Part shown: one piece after another, positions 8,007 through 18,401 of the stretch | Layout of the letters: each line of letters starts with the position of its first letter | Position numbering within the stretch: the first letter of the stretch is position 1 | Assembly: GCA_022564475.1 (NCBI GenBank) | Contig: JADFLJ010000008.1 | Span: forward strand, 1 to 32,821 | Origin: Pseudomonadota bacterium | GTDB lineage: Bacteria; Pseudomonadota; Gammaproteobacteria; Steroidobacterales; Woeseiaceae | Length of the DNA: 32,821 nucleotides | Reading direction: 5' to 3' | Notes under the pieces: generated by a model | Told to the model about the DNA's origin: nothing | The model's input: only the letters and a program-made list of their open reading frames with translations | The model's database searches: none | Made by a program: the position numbers and the translations under genes

Positions 8007-10025
8007 CTAAAGCAGGGCTTCCCAGCTGGTCACGGGTAGTTCGCAATGAGTTCCGACGCAGCGGTAGGCCACGGTTTTTCCGGCCACCGGCTCGCGGTCA
8101 GCGAGCGCGCCGGGCAGGTTCCCGGTGTCGTTGCCAATCGCGAATATCAGCTGTGAGTGTCGACAGGATTTCGCGAGTGACGTTCGCCACTGACTGATCT
8201 CTGCATCCTCGCCGCGAATTACGATTATCTCGGGATGGGAGTTGTACTCTTGCAGGGCGTTGAGCAATGACATATGCGCCAGCGGATGTTCGGTCATTGC
8301 CTGCCACGCGGCCCGCAGGACGCGTTCCGCCGCATCGAGATAGCGTGTTTCTCCAAGCAGGAAGCCCAGCCGCTGCAATGCCAGTGCTGCGATGCCGTTT
8401 CCGGACGGGACCGCGTCGTCAGCCAGGGGCTTCGGTCGATGCATCAGACTTTCATGATCGTCTGCTGTGAACCAGAAACCACCGTCTTCAGCGTCCTCGA
8501 AAAATTCCAGCAAAGTGTCTGCAAGCCTGGTTGCGAACTCGAGGTGCTGGTTGTTCCAGCGTGCCTGCAATAATTCCAGTATCGCATCCAGAAGAAACGC
8601 GTAGTCGTCGAGATACGCCGGAAAGCGGGCTTGCCCGTCTTTGTATACGGCCAAAAGCCGTGCATCCAGGAACAGATTTTCGTGAATGAAATCGACGGCG
8701 CCGGCTGCTGCGTCGATCAGGTCATAACGATCCAGAGCGCGTCCGGCGATTGCAAAGCCGCGGATCGCGAGCGCGTTCCAGGATGTTAGTTGTTTTTCGT
8801 CACGCGCAGGTGGCACGCGTTGCGCACGCTCGGCCAACAGTATTTTGCGACCGGCGTTAACGCGCTCGACGAGCTCATTAACCGGGACGTTCGTAGCCTT
8901 CGCGATCTCATCGACGGTTTGCCGCACCGTCAGATGCCACTTGCCCTCGAAATTCGCGTCCTCATCAAGTCCGAATCGCCGACTCAATGCCGCGAACGTG
9001 TCCTGGTCGAGCAAATCCGACACCTGCTCCGGCGTCCATGCGTAGAAGCGGCCTTCCTCGCCTTCGGAATCCGCATCGCGTGTTGAGTAAAGCCCGCCAT
9101 TGGGCGCGACCATGTCCGCCAGCATCCAGTCCGCCGTCGCATTGGCGACGTCGGCGAAGAGTTGCTCGCCCGTCGCCAGGTACGCCTGTGTATACACGGC
9201 CAACAAGGCTCCGTTGTCGTACAGCATTTTCTCAAAATGCGGTATTTGCCAGAATTGATCGACCGAATAACGGAAGAAACCGCCGCCAAGATGATCGAAC
9301 AGGCCACCTTCCGCCATGCGTCTGAGTGTCAGGCTCGCCATCGACAACGCTGCATCGTCTTGTGGGTAGCGCAGCAGGCGTTCGATCGTTGTCGGATGCG
9401 GAAACTTCGGCGCGCCGCTGAAACCGCCATATTCGGCATCGAAATTTCGCGCAATCTGCGTCCTGACATCGGCCAGCGGTCCGCTGTCCAGTTTCTCGTG
9501 GGCAGCAGCCGGCTCCGGGAGGAGGCGGCCGAACACTTCCATAAGTTGCTCGCCCTGACTGCGGACATCGTCAGATTTGTCGACGTAATAGGTCGCGACG
9601 TGCTGCAACAGATCCTTGAACGCGGGCATGCCGTGGCTGGGCGTCGGCGGAAAGTAAGTGCCGCCAAAGAACGGGCGCTGCGTGTCAGGGCTCAGGAACA
9701 TCGTCAGTGGCCAACCACCCGAGCGCTGCGTTAGTAATTGATAGGCGCGCTGGTAAATCTTGTCGACGTCCGGTCGTTCCTCCCGATCGACCTTAATATT
9801 CACGAACAACTTGTTCATTATCCCGGCGGCCACGGGATCTTCAAAGGACTCGTGCGCCATGACGTGGCACCAGTGACAGGCCGAATAGCCCACGGACAAC
9901 AACACGGGTTTGCCCGTCTCGCGTGCCAGTGCAAATGCCTCATCAGACCACGGATACCAGTCCACGGGATTATCGGCATGTTGCAGTAAATAGGGGCTGG
10001 TCTCGGTGGCGAGGCGATTGGGCAT
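8007..10025 (-). CDS. Thioredoxin domain-containing protein, YyaL/DUF255 family
   Basis: [88 protein letters not shown]. Confidence 0.95.
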   Translation of the reverse strand: MPNRLATETSPYLLQHADNPVDWYPWSDEAFALARETGKPVLLSVGYSACHWCHVMAHESFEDPVAAGIMNKLFVNIKVDREERPDVDKIYQRAYQLLTQRSGGWPLTMFLSPDTQRPFFGGTYFPPTPSHGMPAFKDLLQHVATYYVDKSDDVRSQGEQLMEVFGRLLPEPAAAHEKLDSGPLADVRTQIARNFDAEYGGFSGAPKFPHPTTIERLLRYPQDDAALSMASLTLRRMAEGGLFDHLGGGFFRYSVDQFWQIPHFEKMLYDNGALLAVYTQAYLATGEQLFADVANATADWMLADMVAPNGGLYSTRDADSEGEEGRFYAWTPEQVSDLLDQDTFAALSRRFGLDEDANFEGKWHLTVRQTVDEIAKATNVPVNELVERVNAGRKILLAERAQRVPPARDEKQLTSWNALAIRGFAIAGRALDRYDLIDAAAGAVDFIHENLFLDARLLAVYKDGQARFPAYLDDYAFLLDAILELLQARWNNQHLEFATRLADTLLEFFEDAEDGGFWFTADDHESLMHRPKPLADDAVPSGNGIAALALQRLGFLLGETRYLDAAERVLRAAWQAMTEHPLAHMSLLNALQEYNSHPEIIVIRGEDAEISQWRTSLAKSCRHSQLIFAIGNDTGNLPGALADREPVAGKTVAYRCVGTHCELPVTSWEALL

Positions 10026-10041
10026 TTCGGCTGGTGTCCTG

Positions 10042-10071
10042 CTGGCACGAAAATCGGGCGGCCACTATAAC
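10042..10071 (+). promoter_or_regulatory. Possible sigma70-type promoter for lgt (CTGGCA-N18-TATAAC)
   Basis: CTGGCA at 10042-10047 and TATAAC at 10066-10071 in the divergent yyaL/lgt intergenic region; found by eye only. Confidence 0.3.
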
Positions 10072-10135
10072 GCATCTACAGTCGGCGAAAAGGCGGTGTT
10101 AGACTTAGCCGAAATTCGCTACCGGGCACCTGTTT

Positions 10136-10921
10136 ATGCTGACATACCCAGAGATCGACGAGGTCATATTCTCGATCGGTTTTCTCAAAATTCGCTGGTA
10201 CGGGCTGATGTACGTCATCGGTTTTGTGCTCGCATGGTGGCTGGCCAAGCGTCGTTGCACGCGGTCCGATTCACCGGTAAACAGCGAACAGGTCGATGAC
10301 CTCGTGTTCTACGCCATGCTCGGCGTGATCGCGGGCGGGCGTGTTGGCTATTGCCTGGTGTACGGCTGGGATGAGCTGATATCCGACCCGTTGTATTTGT
10401 TCAAGATCACCGAAGGTGGCATGTCATTCCACGGCGGGCTGGCCGGCGTGTTGATCGCGATGTGGCTTTATGGCCGAAAACTTGGCAAGACGATGTGGCA
10501 AATCACCGATTTTGTCGCGCCATTGGTGCCGCTCGGGCTCGGCTTCGGTCGCATCGGCAACTTCATCAATGGCGAACTCTGGGGCAAGCCGACTGATGTT
10601 CCCTGGGCGTTCAATATCAACGGCGTCGGACTGCACCCGTCGCAGTTGTATGAAGCCATACTCGAGGGCTTCATGCTGTTCGCGATCCTGTGGATCTACT
10701 CGCGCAAACCGCGACCCTACCTGGCCGTGTCGGGCTTGTTCCTGTTTTTATACGGTGTGTTCCGATTTTTCGTCGAGTTCTATCGCGTGCCCGACGCGCA
10801 TCTCAACTACCTCGCGCTGGGCTGGGTGACAATGGGACAATTACTCAGCATGCCGATGATCATAGTCGGCGCGCTGGTCCTGTTTCTTGCCTACCGAAAA
10901 AAGCAGGAGGCGCAGGCCTGA
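10136..10921 (+). CDS. lgt: Prolipoprotein diacylglyceryl transferase
   Basis: [59 protein letters not shown]. Confidence 0.97.
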   Translation: MLTYPEIDEVIFSIGFLKIRWYGLMYVIGFVLAWWLAKRRCTRSDSPVNSEQVDDLVFYAMLGVIAGGRVGYCLVYGWDELISDPLYLFKITEGGMSFHGGLAGVLIAMWLYGRKLGKTMWQITDFVAPLVPLGLGFGRIGNFINGELWGKPTDVPWAFNINGVGLHPSQLYEAILEGFMLFAILWIYSRKPRPYLAVSGLFLFLYGVFRFFVEFYRVPDAHLNYLALGWVTMGQLLSMPMIIVGALVLFLAYRKKQEAQA

Positions 10922-10922
10922 C

Positions 10923-11717
10923 ATGCATCAATATTTGTCGCTGATGAGGCACATCAAGGAGTCCGGCCAACGCAAGGAAGACCGCACGGGCACGGGCACA
11001 TTGAGCGTGTTCGGTCACCAGCTGCGCTTCGACCTGAGCGCAGGATTTCCACTCGTCACGACCAAGAAATTGCATTTGCGTTCGATTATCCATGAGTTGC
11101 TGTGGTTCTTGTCGGGCGACAGCAACATCCGCTACCTCAGGGAGAATGGCGTCAGGATCTGGGACGAGTGGGCGGACGCGGACGGCGAGCTGGGTCCTGT
11201 TTATGGTGTGCAATGGCGCAGTTGGGGTACGCCCGATGGCGCGGCAATCGATCAGATCAGTACGGTGATGCAGCAGCTCAAAGAGTCGCCAGACTCGCGG
11301 CGAATTATTGTCTCTGCCTGGAATGTCGCTGACCTGGACAACATGGCGCTGCCCCCATGCCACGCTTTATTTCAGTTTTACGTCGCGGACGGCAAGCTGT
11401 CGTGCCAGTTATACCAGCGCAGCTGCGACGTCTTTCTGGGCGTGCCGTTCAACATAGCGTCCTACGCCTTGCTAACGCATATGATAGCGCAGCAAGCGGA
11501 TCTTGCCGTCGGTGATTTCATCTGGACCGGGGGCGATTGTCACTTGTATCTGAATCATCTGGCACAGGCGGACGAGCAGCTTGCGCGTCAGCCGCTGCCG
11601 TTACCTCGTCTTGCGATCAAGCGGCGGCCAAAAAGTATTTTCGACTACCAATACGAGGATTTCGAGATTCTTAACTACGAGTCGCACCCGCACATTGCGG
11701 CGAAAGTCGCGGTCTAG
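10923..11717 (+). CDS. thyA: Thymidylate synthase
   Basis: [63 protein letters not shown]. Start ATG at 10923 gives 264 aa. Confidence 0.97.
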   Translation: MHQYLSLMRHIKESGQRKEDRTGTGTLSVFGHQLRFDLSAGFPLVTTKKLHLRSIIHELLWFLSGDSNIRYLRENGVRIWDEWADADGELGPVYGVQWRSWGTPDGAAIDQISTVMQQLKESPDSRRIIVSAWNVADLDNMALPPCHALFQFYVADGKLSCQLYQRSCDVFLGVPFNIASYALLTHMIAQQADLAVGDFIWTGGDCHLYLNHLAQADEQLARQPLPLPRLAIKRRPKSIFDYQYEDFEILNYESHPHIAAKVAV

Positions 11718-11723
11718 TTCCAA

Positions 11724-12236
11724 ATGCGTATCAGCCTTATCGCCGCAGCCTCGGCGAATAATGTCATCGGAAACCGGGGTGAGCTGCCGTGGCACCTGCC
11801 GCGCGACCTAAAGCGTTTCAAAGAAATCACGACGGGCAAACCGATCGTCATGGGACGTTTAACCTGGCAATCGATCGGCAAGCCGCTGCCGAATCGTCAG
11901 AATATCGTCCTCAGCCGCAATCCGGACTTCGAAGCGCCGGGTTGCGATATCGTCGCGTCGCCCGATGATGCTGTGGACATGGCAGGCCGGGTCGACGAGC
12001 TAATGATTATTGGCGGTGGACAGCTTTACCGTGAATTCCTGCCACGTGCGCAACGTATCTATATGACTCGAGTCGCTGTCGACATTGATGGCGATGCTTA
12101 CTTTCCCGATTTGATTGATGGCGAGTGGCAGGAAACGTCACGCGAGGCTTTCGCGATGGATTCGAAACACGCTTACCCGATGGAGATTTTTCAACTGGAT
12201 CGAGTCCTTACGGCTTCAATGCCGACAGGCGGCTAA
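11724..12236 (+). CDS. folA: Dihydrofolate reductase
   Basis: MRISLIAAASANNVIGNRGELPWHLPRDLKRFKEITTGKPIVMGRLTWQSIGKPLPNRQNIVLSRNP; IIGGGQLYREFLP. Confidence 0.96.
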   Translation: MRISLIAAASANNVIGNRGELPWHLPRDLKRFKEITTGKPIVMGRLTWQSIGKPLPNRQNIVLSRNPDFEAPGCDIVASPDDAVDMAGRVDELMIIGGGQLYREFLPRAQRIYMTRVAVDIDGDAYFPDLIDGEWQETSREAFAMDSKHAYPMEIFQLDRVLTASMPTGG

Positions 12237-13569
12237 GGGCCGCGTCGGCGGCTCCTGGCAGATCGACTTCGGCCAGCGAGTTCGCGTCCCTGGTGAATTC
12301 TTCCAGCAGCGCGTTCTGGATTTCCCCACGTTGTTGTGCGAGGAGATAGGGGATTTCCGCATGAAACATCACCATTGAATAACGCGGGATGAAGTGCTGC
12401 GGTAACCTGCGCTCAAGCTCGAAAGACAGTGTCTTGCGCAGCGCGAATTTTGGGTCGCGCACTGTGTCGCGCATTTCGATGTAATTGTCCAGTGCCATGT
12501 CTGCAATCGCATTTGCATTCGCAAGTTGTTCGGCCTCGAAGCGCGCGAAAACATTGGGCCAGTCGCCGCCAAGGTCGTCCACGATCTCCGACAGTCGCAC
12601 GCAGTCTTCGAACGCCAGGTTCATGCCCTGACCGTGGAAAGGCACGATGGCATGCGCTGCGTCGCCGATGAGCAAGACGTTGCCGTGGTCGTGCCAGTGG
12701 CGGCAGCGTACGGTGCTGAGTATGCCCAGTGGGTGGTGCAGGACTTCGTCACAAAGCCTGGGAATCAATGCGGCTACGTCAGAAAAATGCTCTTCGAAAA
12801 ACCGCATGACCGCAGCTTCGTCGACCAATTGCCCGAAGCTGTTATTTCCCGCCGTGGACAGAAACAGTGTCAGCGTGAAGTCACCGCCCGGATTCGGCAG
12901 GGCGATAAGCATGAAGCCGCCGCGCGGCCAAATGTGTAGTGCGTCCGACGCAAGCTGATATTCACCGCTCGGTCCGGCAGGAATAGAGAGTTCCTTGTAA
13001 GCGTGTGCGAGCAGGGATTCGATGCCACCAAAGGTTCCGGTACCGTCGAATGAGCGACGGATGATCGAACCGGCGCCGTCTGCCGCAAGCAAGGGCTCCG
13101 CTGCAATTTGATACATGCTGCCGTCGAGCTCGTTCCTGATGTGTACAGTGCGGTCCGGCGCGTCGTAAGCGATCGCATTCTGCTGAAAATGCAGGTGCAG
13201 GTTGGGTGTGTCGTCGGCCACGCCCAGCAATACCTGATTCAGCCCCAGCCTCGTGACTGAGTAAATCTGTTCGTGTTCTTGTTGCCCATAGCGAAGGAAA
13301 GACGTCGTACCGTCGGCCTGATGCAGCATGCGGCCCCGCATAGGCACCAACATGGGTTGGATGAGTGCGTCGATGCCCACTTGCTGTAATGCATTCAGCC
13401 CGCGCGCCGCGAGCGCGAGATTGATCGAGCGACCTGCCTCCGCGTCGCGGATGCGCGGGTCGGTGAAGCGTTCGTAAACGTTAAGCTCGAAACCGTGTCT
13501 CGCGAGCATAATCGCGGTCAACGTGCCGCATTGACCGGCACCAATTATATTGACGGAATCGGATTTCAT
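12208..13569 (-). CDS. kmo: Kynurenine 3-monooxygenase (FAD-dependent)
   Basis: VNIIGAGQCGTLTAIMLARHGFELNVYERFTDPR; AGRSINLALAARGLNALQQVG; LLIGDAAHAIVPFHGQGMNLAFEDC. Confidence 0.92.
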   Translation of the reverse strand: MKSDSVNIIGAGQCGTLTAIMLARHGFELNVYERFTDPRIRDAEAGRSINLALAARGLNALQQVGIDALIQPMLVPMRGRMLHQADGTTSFLRYGQQEHEQIYSVTRLGLNQVLLGVADDTPNLHLHFQQNAIAYDAPDRTVHIRNELDGSMYQIAAEPLLAADGAGSIIRRSFDGTGTFGGIESLLAHAYKELSIPAGPSGEYQLASDALHIWPRGGFMLIALPNPGGDFTLTLFLSTAGNNSFGQLVDEAAVMRFFEEHFSDVAALIPRLCDEVLHHPLGILSTVRCRHWHDHGNVLLIGDAAHAIVPFHGQGMNLAFEDCVRLSEIVDDLGGDWPNVFARFEAEQLANANAIADMALDNYIEMRDTVRDPKFALRKTLSFELERRLPQHFIPRYSMVMFHAEIPYLLAQQRGEIQNALLEEFTRDANSLAEVDLPGAADAALSRLSALKP

Positions 13570-14834
13570 TTTAGAGCGAGTTCGAGACGCTCCACAAATT
13601 CGAATACGTCGGAAAAGCTGTTGTACATCGGTGCGGGCGCGACGCGTATGACGTCGGGTTCACGCCAGTCGCCCGTGACATTGAGCTTGCGCAGTCGGTC
13701 GAACAGCGTCTTGCCGTCGATGTTCGCATCTTGCACGACGAGTGACAGTTGAGCACCGCGCGCATCTGCAGGCGTGAGAATGCCAATGTGTTCAGGGAAG
13801 CGTCGATTGATCAACCAACGCAGGTAATTCGTCAGGCTGCGGGATTTTTCGATCAGGCGCGGCAGACCAGCCTCGAGAAACAGTTCCAATGACGCAATGA
13901 CGGGCGCCAGCGAAAGAATCGGTGGGTTACTTATCTGCCAGAGTTCGGCGCCTGCGGCCGGTGTAAACGTCGGCAGCATCTTGAAGCGTGTCTTGTCGTC
14001 ATGTCCCCACCAGCCGTGCAGCTGGTTCAGGTTTTCCGGCGAACAATGCGACTCGTGGATAAAGGCACCGCCGATCGCTCCCGGCCCCGCATTCAGGTAT
14101 TTGTAGGTACACCATGCCGCGAAGTCCGGCGCCCAGTCATTGAGGTGCAGTTCTACGTTGCCAATGGCATGTGCCAGGTCCAGCCCAACAACACAGCCGG
14201 CATCGCGCCCCAGGCGGCAAATTTCGGCCATTTCGAGAACCTGCCCCGTGTAGTACTGGACGCCCGGCAGCAACAGCAGGGCGATGCTGTCGCCCTCTCG
14301 CTCGAGAATGTCGGCCAGGTCTGACAGGGCTAGCCAGCCGTCCTCGTTGGACGATTTCCATTCAACGATTCCTTCCTCCGGGTCGAAACCGTGCATGCGA
14401 ATCTGCGATTGCGCAGCGTAGCGATCGGACGGAAACGCCTTTTCCTCGATCAGAATCTTGTGGCGTGCATTCGTCGGACGATAAAAACTCGCCATCAGAA
14501 AGTGCAGATTGACGGTCAGCGTGTTCATCGCGATTACTTCGGATGGTTTCGACCCCGTTAAATCTGCAAACCCCCGGGTTGCGTGCCGGTGGTATTCGAT
14601 CCACGGCCGCTCGGAATGAAAATGACCGTCGACGGCGTAATTGGCCCAGTTTGCGAGTTCGTCGAGAACGTATTTTTTAGCCAGCTTGGGCTGCAGTCCC
14701 AGGGAATTACCGCACAAGTACACAGGCGAATTGCCGTCACGGCTTGGCGGGAAATTAAACTGGTCGCGAAATGCCCGCAGTGGATCCTGTTCATCCAGCT
14801 TGCGTGCGAATTCCTTGTTGTCTTCGAAATTCAT
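13566..14834 (-). CDS. kynU: Kynureninase
   Basis: NSPVYLCGNSLGLQPK; WIEYHRHATRGFADLTGSKPSEVIAMNTLTVNLHFLMASFYRPT; DWAPDFAAWCTYKYLNAGPGAIGGAFIHE. Start MNFEDNKEFARK at 14834 preferred. Confidence 0.95.
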   Translation of the reverse strand: MNFEDNKEFARKLDEQDPLRAFRDQFNFPPSRDGNSPVYLCGNSLGLQPKLAKKYVLDELANWANYAVDGHFHSERPWIEYHRHATRGFADLTGSKPSEVIAMNTLTVNLHFLMASFYRPTNARHKILIEEKAFPSDRYAAQSQIRMHGFDPEEGIVEWKSSNEDGWLALSDLADILEREGDSIALLLLPGVQYYTGQVLEMAEICRLGRDAGCVVGLDLAHAIGNVELHLNDWAPDFAAWCTYKYLNAGPGAIGGAFIHESHCSPENLNQLHGWWGHDDKTRFKMLPTFTPAAGAELWQISNPPILSLAPVIASLELFLEAGLPRLIEKSRSLTNYLRWLINRRFPEHIGILTPADARGAQLSLVVQDANIDGKTLFDRLRKLNVTGDWREPDVIRVAPAPMYNSFSDVFEFVERLELALK

Positions 14835-15352
14835 GGTTGGGCGGTTTCCTGCTTCACTGTTCCACAATGTTCGCAGCTGCGATTTTCGACGGAGCTGTAG
14901 AATCGTTCAAAAACCGCAGGCAGTTGACCCACGATATCGTCGACGTACAGGTATTCCTCGTACAGCTTGCTATCGCAATTGTCGCAATACCAGATGAAGC
15001 CGTCGAGTTCCTGCGGCAAGCGCTTGCGTTCGACGACCAGGCCAATCGTGTCCGCAAAGCGTTGCGGTGAGTGCGGCACGCGCGGTGGCAGGAGCAGGAC
15101 GTCGCCTTCGCCAATCGTGATATCGACTCGCTTGTCATCCTGGATGGTCCGCAGAAGCATATCGCCCTCGAGCTGGTAGAAAAACTCGGGTCCTTCATCG
15201 ACGTGATAGTCGTCGCGTGAGTTTGGACCGCCGACAATCATGACGATGAAGTCATCGTCCTCGAAGACCTGTTGATTACAGACCGGTGGTTTGAGCGCAT
15301 CGCGGTGAGCGTCGATCCACTGCTGCAAATTGAACGCGCTTAGCGATCGCAT
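14831..15352 (-). CDS. nbaC: 3-hydroxyanthranilate 3,4-dioxygenase
   Basis: GGPNSRDDYHVDEGPEFFYQLEGDMLLR; LLPPRVPHSPQRFADTIGLVVERKR; C-terminal CDNCD...CEHC metal site. Start MRSLSAF at 15352. Confidence 0.93.
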   Translation of the reverse strand: MRSLSAFNLQQWIDAHRDALKPPVCNQQVFEDDDFIVMIVGGPNSRDDYHVDEGPEFFYQLEGDMLLRTIQDDKRVDITIGEGDVLLLPPRVPHSPQRFADTIGLVVERKRLPQELDGFIWYCDNCDSKLYEEYLYVDDIVGQLPAVFERFYSSVENRSCEHCGTVKQETAQP

Positions 15353-16170
15353 GCTTGTTGGCCTGCTACCTGGAACACACGCGGGTTGCGCTTGTCCAGC
15401 CGCACGGCTGTAAGCTGGCGGCCCCAGACACAACCCGTGTCCAGGCTGATCAACTCGGGCAATACAATCAGACCCAGCGCAGACCAGTGTCCGAACACGA
15501 CACGCGTATCGCCAGTCGCCCGATCATCAAATTCGAACCACGGCTTAAGCCCTTTTCGTGCGCGCCAGGGCGCGCCCGTATGGGCGAAATTCAATCGCAT
15601 GTCGGCCGTCAGCATGCGCATGCGTGTCAGCGTATTGACGATGAATCTCAGGCGCGCGTTGCCTTTCAATTTTCCTGACCATCGTCGTGGTGTGTTGCCA
15701 TACATTTTCTCGAGCAAGGTTTCGAACTTCTTGCCCTGCAGGGCAGCTTCAACCTCTGCGGCATGCGCCAGTGTCTTCTTGACGGACCAGGCAGGGTGCG
15801 TGCCTGCGTGTACCAGCAGCGTATCGAGTTTCCTGTCGTAGTGTGCGAGGGGCAAGCGTCGCAACCAATCGACGAGTTCGTCGCAATCCGCTGCCCGCAG
15901 AAGTTTTTCCAGTGTCTCGAATCGACGATTGAGGTTGGTGCTGTCGCTTGCCAGCGCAAGCAAATGCAGGTCGTGATTGCCCAAAACAGTAATCACTGAG
16001 TCGCCCAGACCGCGCACAAAGCGCACAAGCTGCAGCGATTTTGGCCCACGGTTCACAAGATCGCCGGTTAACCAAAGCCTGTCCTTTGCCGGGTCGAAGT
16101 CGATCTGATCGAGCAGCTTGCGGAACGGGTCATAGCAGCCCTGCAAGTCTCCAATCGCGTAGGTTGCCAT
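15340..16170 (-). CDS. apaH: Symmetrical bis(5'-nucleosyl)-tetraphosphatase
   Basis: MATYAIGDLQGCYDPFRKLL; DRLWLTGDLVNRGPKSLQLVRFV; VLGNHDLHLLAL. Confidence 0.96.
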   Translation of the reverse strand: MATYAIGDLQGCYDPFRKLLDQIDFDPAKDRLWLTGDLVNRGPKSLQLVRFVRGLGDSVITVLGNHDLHLLALASDSTNLNRRFETLEKLLRAADCDELVDWLRRLPLAHYDRKLDTLLVHAGTHPAWSVKKTLAHAAEVEAALQGKKFETLLEKMYGNTPRRWSGKLKGNARLRFIVNTLTRMRMLTADMRLNFAHTGAPWRARKGLKPWFEFDDRATGDTRVVFGHWSALGLIVLPELISLDTGCVWGRQLTAVRLDKRNPRVFQVAGQQACDR

Positions 16171-16184
16171 GCGGTACTCTTAAC

Positions 16185-16565
16185 TCAGTGCAGCAGGCCT
16201 GGAACGGCGAGCGTGAATGCCGCAATTGGCGCATCGAAATTGACGCCATCGTCGGTTTCCATTCTGTACATACCCTGCATCGAGCCTACCGGCGTGCCGA
16301 GCACGGCACCGCTCGAGTACTGAAATTCCTCACCGGGCTGCAAATGCGGCTGCTCACCGACAACGCCATCGCCATTCACTTCCTGCACTTTTCCATTCGC
16401 ATCGGTAATGATCCAGTGGCGGCTGATCAACTTTGCCGCCACGGCGCCGTAGTTCGAAATGGTGATCGTGTATGCGAAAACGTAGCGATCCAGCTCCGGT
16501 TCGGATTGCTCATCAACATAACGTGTAGCGACCTGGATCCTGATGTCGCAGACTTTTTCATCCAT
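16185..16565 (-). CDS. apaG: Co2+/Mg2+ efflux protein ApaG
   Basis: YVFAYTITISNYGAVAAKLISRHWIITDANGKVQEVNGDGVVGEQPHLQPGEEFQYSSGAVLGTPVGSMQGMY. Confidence 0.95.
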   Translation of the reverse strand: MDEKVCDIRIQVATRYVDEQSEPELDRYVFAYTITISNYGAVAAKLISRHWIITDANGKVQEVNGDGVVGEQPHLQPGEEFQYSSGAVLGTPVGSMQGMYRMETDDGVNFDAPIAAFTLAVPGLLH

Positions 16566-16611
16566 GGGGATCGTGGCCTGACCAGTAATGAAGGCCTCTA
16601 TTCTATCGACT

Positions 16612-17403
16612 TCAGGTGCTCGCGGAACTGTTTTTCAACGCCAGATGATTGGCCAGTGCCACCCAGTCCGGGATCGCGATGTTTTCAGGGCGCAATCCCG
16701 GGTCAATATTGAGGGCTTGCAGTTCCTCCTCGGAGGCGTATGTCTTTACGGCATTGCGCAGCGTCTTGCGCCGCTGGCTGAAAGCCGCTGCGACCAGGCC
16801 TGACAGAAGCTGGCCATCCACGATATCGATGATCCCGGATTTGGGCCGCAGCCGCACCACGGCCGAGGTCACGGCTGGCGGCGGATCAAACGCCAGTCGG
16901 TCGACGTCGAACAGCGCTTCGATATCGAGGTAGCAGCCGAGCATGATTGTAAGACGACCGAATGCCTTGCTTCCGGGATCTGCCGCCATGCGATCGACCA
17001 CCTCTTTTTGCAACATGAAATGCATGTCGGTAATCACGTCGCGCTGAGCGAGGAGGTGAAACAACAACGGTGTCGAAATGTTGTACGGGAGATTGCCAAC
17101 GACGCGCAGCGAGGTGCCCAGTGACGAGAAGTCGAAAGACAGCGCGTCTGCTTCATGAATCGTGACGCGCTCGTTATCCTGGAACAGAGTGCGCAAACGC
17201 GCTGCGAGGTCGCGATCGAGCTCCACTGCATGCAAACTACCGCAGCGTCGCGCGAGTGGCACTGTGATTGCTCCGGAGCCCGCGCCGATTTCGACAATGA
17301 CCTCATCTTCCTGCGGCGAAATCGCATTGACGATGGCGTCAACGACACCGGGATCTGTCAGGAAATGCTGTCCAAATCGTTTGCGCGGGCGGTGCTTGTT
17401 CAC
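16612..17403 (-). CDS. rsmA: 16S rRNA (adenine1518/1519-N6)-dimethyltransferase (GTG start)
   Basis: RPRKRFGQHFLTDPGVVDAIV; VIVEIGAGSGAITVPLA; VVGNLPYNISTPLLFHLL. Minus-strand start codon is GTG (plus 17401-17403 = cac). Confidence 0.96.
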   Translation of the reverse strand: MNKHRPRKRFGQHFLTDPGVVDAIVNAISPQEDEVIVEIGAGSGAITVPLARRCGSLHAVELDRDLAARLRTLFQDNERVTIHEADALSFDFSSLGTSLRVVGNLPYNISTPLLFHLLAQRDVITDMHFMLQKEVVDRMAADPGSKAFGRLTIMLGCYLDIEALFDVDRLAFDPPPAVTSAVVRLRPKSGIIDIVDGQLLSGLVAAAFSQRRKTLRNAVKTYASEEELQALNIDPGLRPENIAIPDWVALANHLALKNSSAST

Positions 17404-18401
17404 GAGTGACCGGCTTGCCGATGGGCGATGTCGCGCGCCAGCTCCATTGCCTTGAGCAGACTCCCCGTATCGGCTTCGCCCGAGCCTGCGAGATCAAAGG
17501 CAGTGCCGTGGTCGACCGACGTCCGAATGAACGGCAGGCCCAGCGTGACATTGACGGCATGACCAAATCCGGCGAATTTCAGAACCGGTAAGCCCTGATC
17601 GTGGTACATGGCCAGGACGGCATCTTTGTGGCCTGCCGCGGGTGTGAACGCCGTATCAGCCGGTATGGGGCCGCGAATGTTTGCGCCGCTGTCCTGAAAC
17701 TCCCGGACCACGGGCGCTATGATTTCGGCGTCTTCGTGGCCAAGGTGCCCACCTTCGCCTGCATGTGGATTCAGGCCGCAGACCACGATCTCCGGCCGGT
17801 CTATCCCGAAAGATGATTTGAGGCCATCGACCAGCACAGACAAGACCTCACGCAAGCGGGTCGCGTTCAGATAGTCCGGCACGTCGCGCAGCGGCATGTG
17901 CGTACTTGCCAGCGCAACTCGCAACTCACCCGCAACAAGCAACATGACGGGGAGACGGATGTTCGCCAGTTCGGCCAGAAACTCCGTATGCCCGGTAAAC
18001 GCGATGCCGGCATCGTTAACAATGTCCTTGGCAAGCGGTGCCGTGACCAGCGCCGCGAAACGACCGTCGAGACAGCCTTCGACGGCGAGTCTCAGGCCAT
18101 CCAGCAGTGCAGCCGCATTTGCCGGATCGGGTTTTCCGCATTCGACCTTTGCGGGGAAGGGTATATCAATGACGGCGAGCGTACGGGCAGTGGCTTGCCA
18201 GTCCTCGAGCTGGTCAAGCGCGAGTCCTGAAATCTGAATGTCGATTCCGATTTGCTGTGCACGCTCACGCATGAGTCTCACGTCAGAGACGACGATGAAA
18301 TCAGGGCGATCTTGTGCGGCCGCAATTGCCAGACAAAGTTCAGGGCCGATGCCTGCCGGGTCACCGGCAGTGACAATGAGGGCTTTGCGGGTGCGAGTCA
18401 C
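17400..18401 (-). CDS. pdxA: 4-hydroxythreonine-4-phosphate dehydrogenase (likely GTG start overlapping the surA stop)
   Basis: TRTRKALIVTAGDPAGIGPEL; TGHTEFLAEL; NPHAGEGGHLGHEDAEIIAPV; GHKDAVLAMYHDQGLPVLKFAGFGHAVNVTLGLPFIRTSVDHGTAFDLAG. Confidence 0.94.
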   Translation of the reverse strand: MTRTRKALIVTAGDPAGIGPELCLAIAAAQDRPDFIVVSDVRLMRERAQQIGIDIQISGLALDQLEDWQATARTLAVIDIPFPAKVECGKPDPANAAALLDGLRLAVEGCLDGRFAALVTAPLAKDIVNDAGIAFTGHTEFLAELANIRLPVMLLVAGELRVALASTHMPLRDVPDYLNATRLREVLSVLVDGLKSSFGIDRPEIVVCGLNPHAGEGGHLGHEDAEIIAPVVREFQDSGANIRGPIPADTAFTPAAGHKDAVLAMYHDQGLPVLKFAGFGHAVNVTLGLPFIRTSVDHGTAFDLAGSGEADTGSLLKAMELARDIAHRQAGHS

